Of a stretch of DNA of 6,433 nucleotides, positions 5,716 through 6,433 are shown piece after piece (within the stretch, counting starts at the first letter, position 1; each line of letters begins with the position of its first letter). Origin of the DNA: an uncultured Peptococcaceae bacterium (lineage in GTDB: Bacteria > Bacillota > Desulfotomaculia > Desulfotomaculales > Desulfocucumaceae); contig CATZDY010000140.1 of the NCBI GenBank assembly GCA_958417755.1, positions 1-6,433 on the forward strand, read 5' to 3'. Below the pieces are notes generated by a model that had not been told where the DNA came from, ran no database searches, and was given only the letters and a program-made list of their open reading frames with translations. Position numbers and translations under genes: made by a program.

Positions 5716-6252
5716 ATGATGGCGGAAAATGAATTATGTTGTTGCTTTACTGGACATCGACCGTATAAACTTCCATGGGAAATTGATGACAAGAATGGTA
5801 TATTCGTCCATTTTATCATTGCATTGGCCGTTGCCATTGAGAAGAAAATAGATCAAGGATGTAAATCTTTTTATAGTGCCATGGAAGAGGGGGTTGATAT
5901 TTGGGCTGCACAAATTGTTTTGCAATTAAAAAAAGCCAATCCTGAAAAAGAAATTCGATTGATTGCTTTATGTCCTTATACAGGGCAATCCTATACTTGG
6001 AGTAAAAAAAGTCAGTGGGATTATAACGAAATTTTAGCCCAAGCAGATGAAGTGGTTGTATTATGTAAGACGACTTATACGCCCACCTGTAGGGATGACT
6101 GCATATTGTATATGCTAAATCATTGTGCCCATATGATTGCCTGCTTTGACGGCAAAACCCTTGGAGGTACGAGCAAAACAGTAGCTTTGGCCCAAGAGAT
6201 GGGGTTGGATATTATGTTTGTGAATCCTAATGAAATCAAAGGAGCCACATAA
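5716..6252 (+). CDS. SLOG-superfamily protein, YpsA-like (DUF1273)
   Basis: Rossmann-like protein of the SLOG superfamily, related to YpsA/DUF1273. Members are predicted to bind a nucleotide or nucleotide-derived ligand, and B. subtilis YpsA has been linked to cell division. Of 178 residues, the N-terminal strand and phosphate-binding loop CCCFTGHRP is at 8-16. A second loop, SAMEEGVDIWAA (54-65), retains Gly59 and Asp61. LCPYTGQ (85-91), ILAQADEVV (106-114) and DGKTLGGTSKTV (145-156) are the remaining family landmarks. Compared with the usual GMALGVD loop, the first Gly is Ser54-Ala55 and Glu57-Glu58 replaces the small residues, so ligand binding may be altered. There are ten cysteines, including three in a row at 8-10, more than expected for the length. 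GGGGAGG at 5704-5710 serves either the ATG at 5716 (five bases) or the one at 5719 (eight bases, better spacing). No terminator is obvious after the stop. Confidence 0.88.
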   Translation: MMAENELCCCFTGHRPYKLPWEIDDKNGIFVHFIIALAVAIEKKIDQGCKSFYSAMEEGVDIWAAQIVLQLKKANPEKEIRLIALCPYTGQSYTWSKKSQWDYNEILAQADEVVVLCKTTYTPTCRDDCILYMLNHCAHMIACFDGKTLGGTSKTVALAQEMGLDIMFVNPNEIKGAT

Positions 6253-6292
6253 TAGTAGGATTGGGTGATATCCAGTGAAATCATATTGGGGG

Positions 6293-6433
6293 TTATTCAT
6301 TTTCTAACATTGCTTCAGTGGTAGCGGATATTACTTTTAATTGATAGTGGGAGCATTCATTTAATCGTATGACAATTTTCTTTCGATACTCATGCTAAAC
6401 ATTAGGTTCTGGAAAAATCAAATTATCAATTGA
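6293..6433 (-). pseudogene. Possible decayed 3' end of a minus-strand gene
   Basis: Read inward from the window edge on the minus strand, one frame gives 12 codons (ending LIFPEPNV), a TAG stop at 6397-6395, then 33 further open codons to a TAA at 6295-6293. The second stretch has a normal mix of residues, for example IVIRLNECSHYQLK. It has no start codon or ribosome site of its own, and the frame is continuous across the TAG. This would fit a gene end broken by a nonsense mutation. Equally, a real gene may end at the TAG and the following stretch be chance. I do not recognise the protein. The plus strand of 6253-6433 holds no supported gene. Confidence 0.25.

Noticed and set aside
1..6433. 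CRISPR arrays, tRNA genes, insertion sequences, attachment sites
   Set aside because: No regularly spaced repeats, cloverleaf-like structures, transposase genes or paired terminal repeats were seen on either strand.

Overview
The window looks like chromosomal DNA of a low-GC Gram-positive anaerobe (Bacillota, probably class Clostridia). The reasons are AT-rich coding sequence, strong GGAGG-type ribosome sites with frequent TTG and GTG starts, a Gram-positive type LexA box, and protein families typical of that group. The species cannot be named from the sequence. There are no tRNAs, rRNAs, CRISPR arrays or insertion sequences, and no gene-free stretch longer than about 220 bases.

Layout. (1) Positions 1-1942 hold the 3' end of a two-component operon: a sensor histidine kinase cut by the window edge, overlapping a membrane-anchored protein of unknown family. 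A strong hairpin terminator follows at 2004-2041. (2) Positions 2062-2958 hold a membrane-anchored VanY-type D,D-carboxypeptidase (peptidase M15) with its own terminator at 2983-3019. (3) Positions 3117-5284 hold a two-gene cassette: a radical SAM protein with a C-terminal helix-hairpin-helix DNA-binding segment, then a DUF4130/TIGR03915-type protein. These families are known from annotation as a putative DNA modification/repair pair without a proven reaction. Here the pair has a near-ideal promoter with a perfect 14-bp LexA palindrome just after the -10 box, which points to SOS control. (4) Positions 5285-6252 hold a small XRE-family regulator on the minus strand, divergent from a SLOG/YpsA-like (DUF1273) nucleotide-binding protein. 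Their predicted promoters face each other with overlapping -35 boxes, and an imperfect dyad sits on that overlap. (5) The last 140 bases carry a minus-strand reading frame interrupted by one stop, possibly a decayed gene end.

How it fits together. The first three genes concern the cell envelope and signalling and look like housekeeping. The most interesting part is the LexA-controlled radical SAM/DUF4130 pair. It meets the XRE gene tail to tail with no spacer, and a perfect 11-bp hairpin inside the DUF4130 gene could stop antisense transcription coming from the XRE side. Whether the XRE/SLOG pair is functionally tied to the repair cassette or only adjacent cannot be decided from this window.
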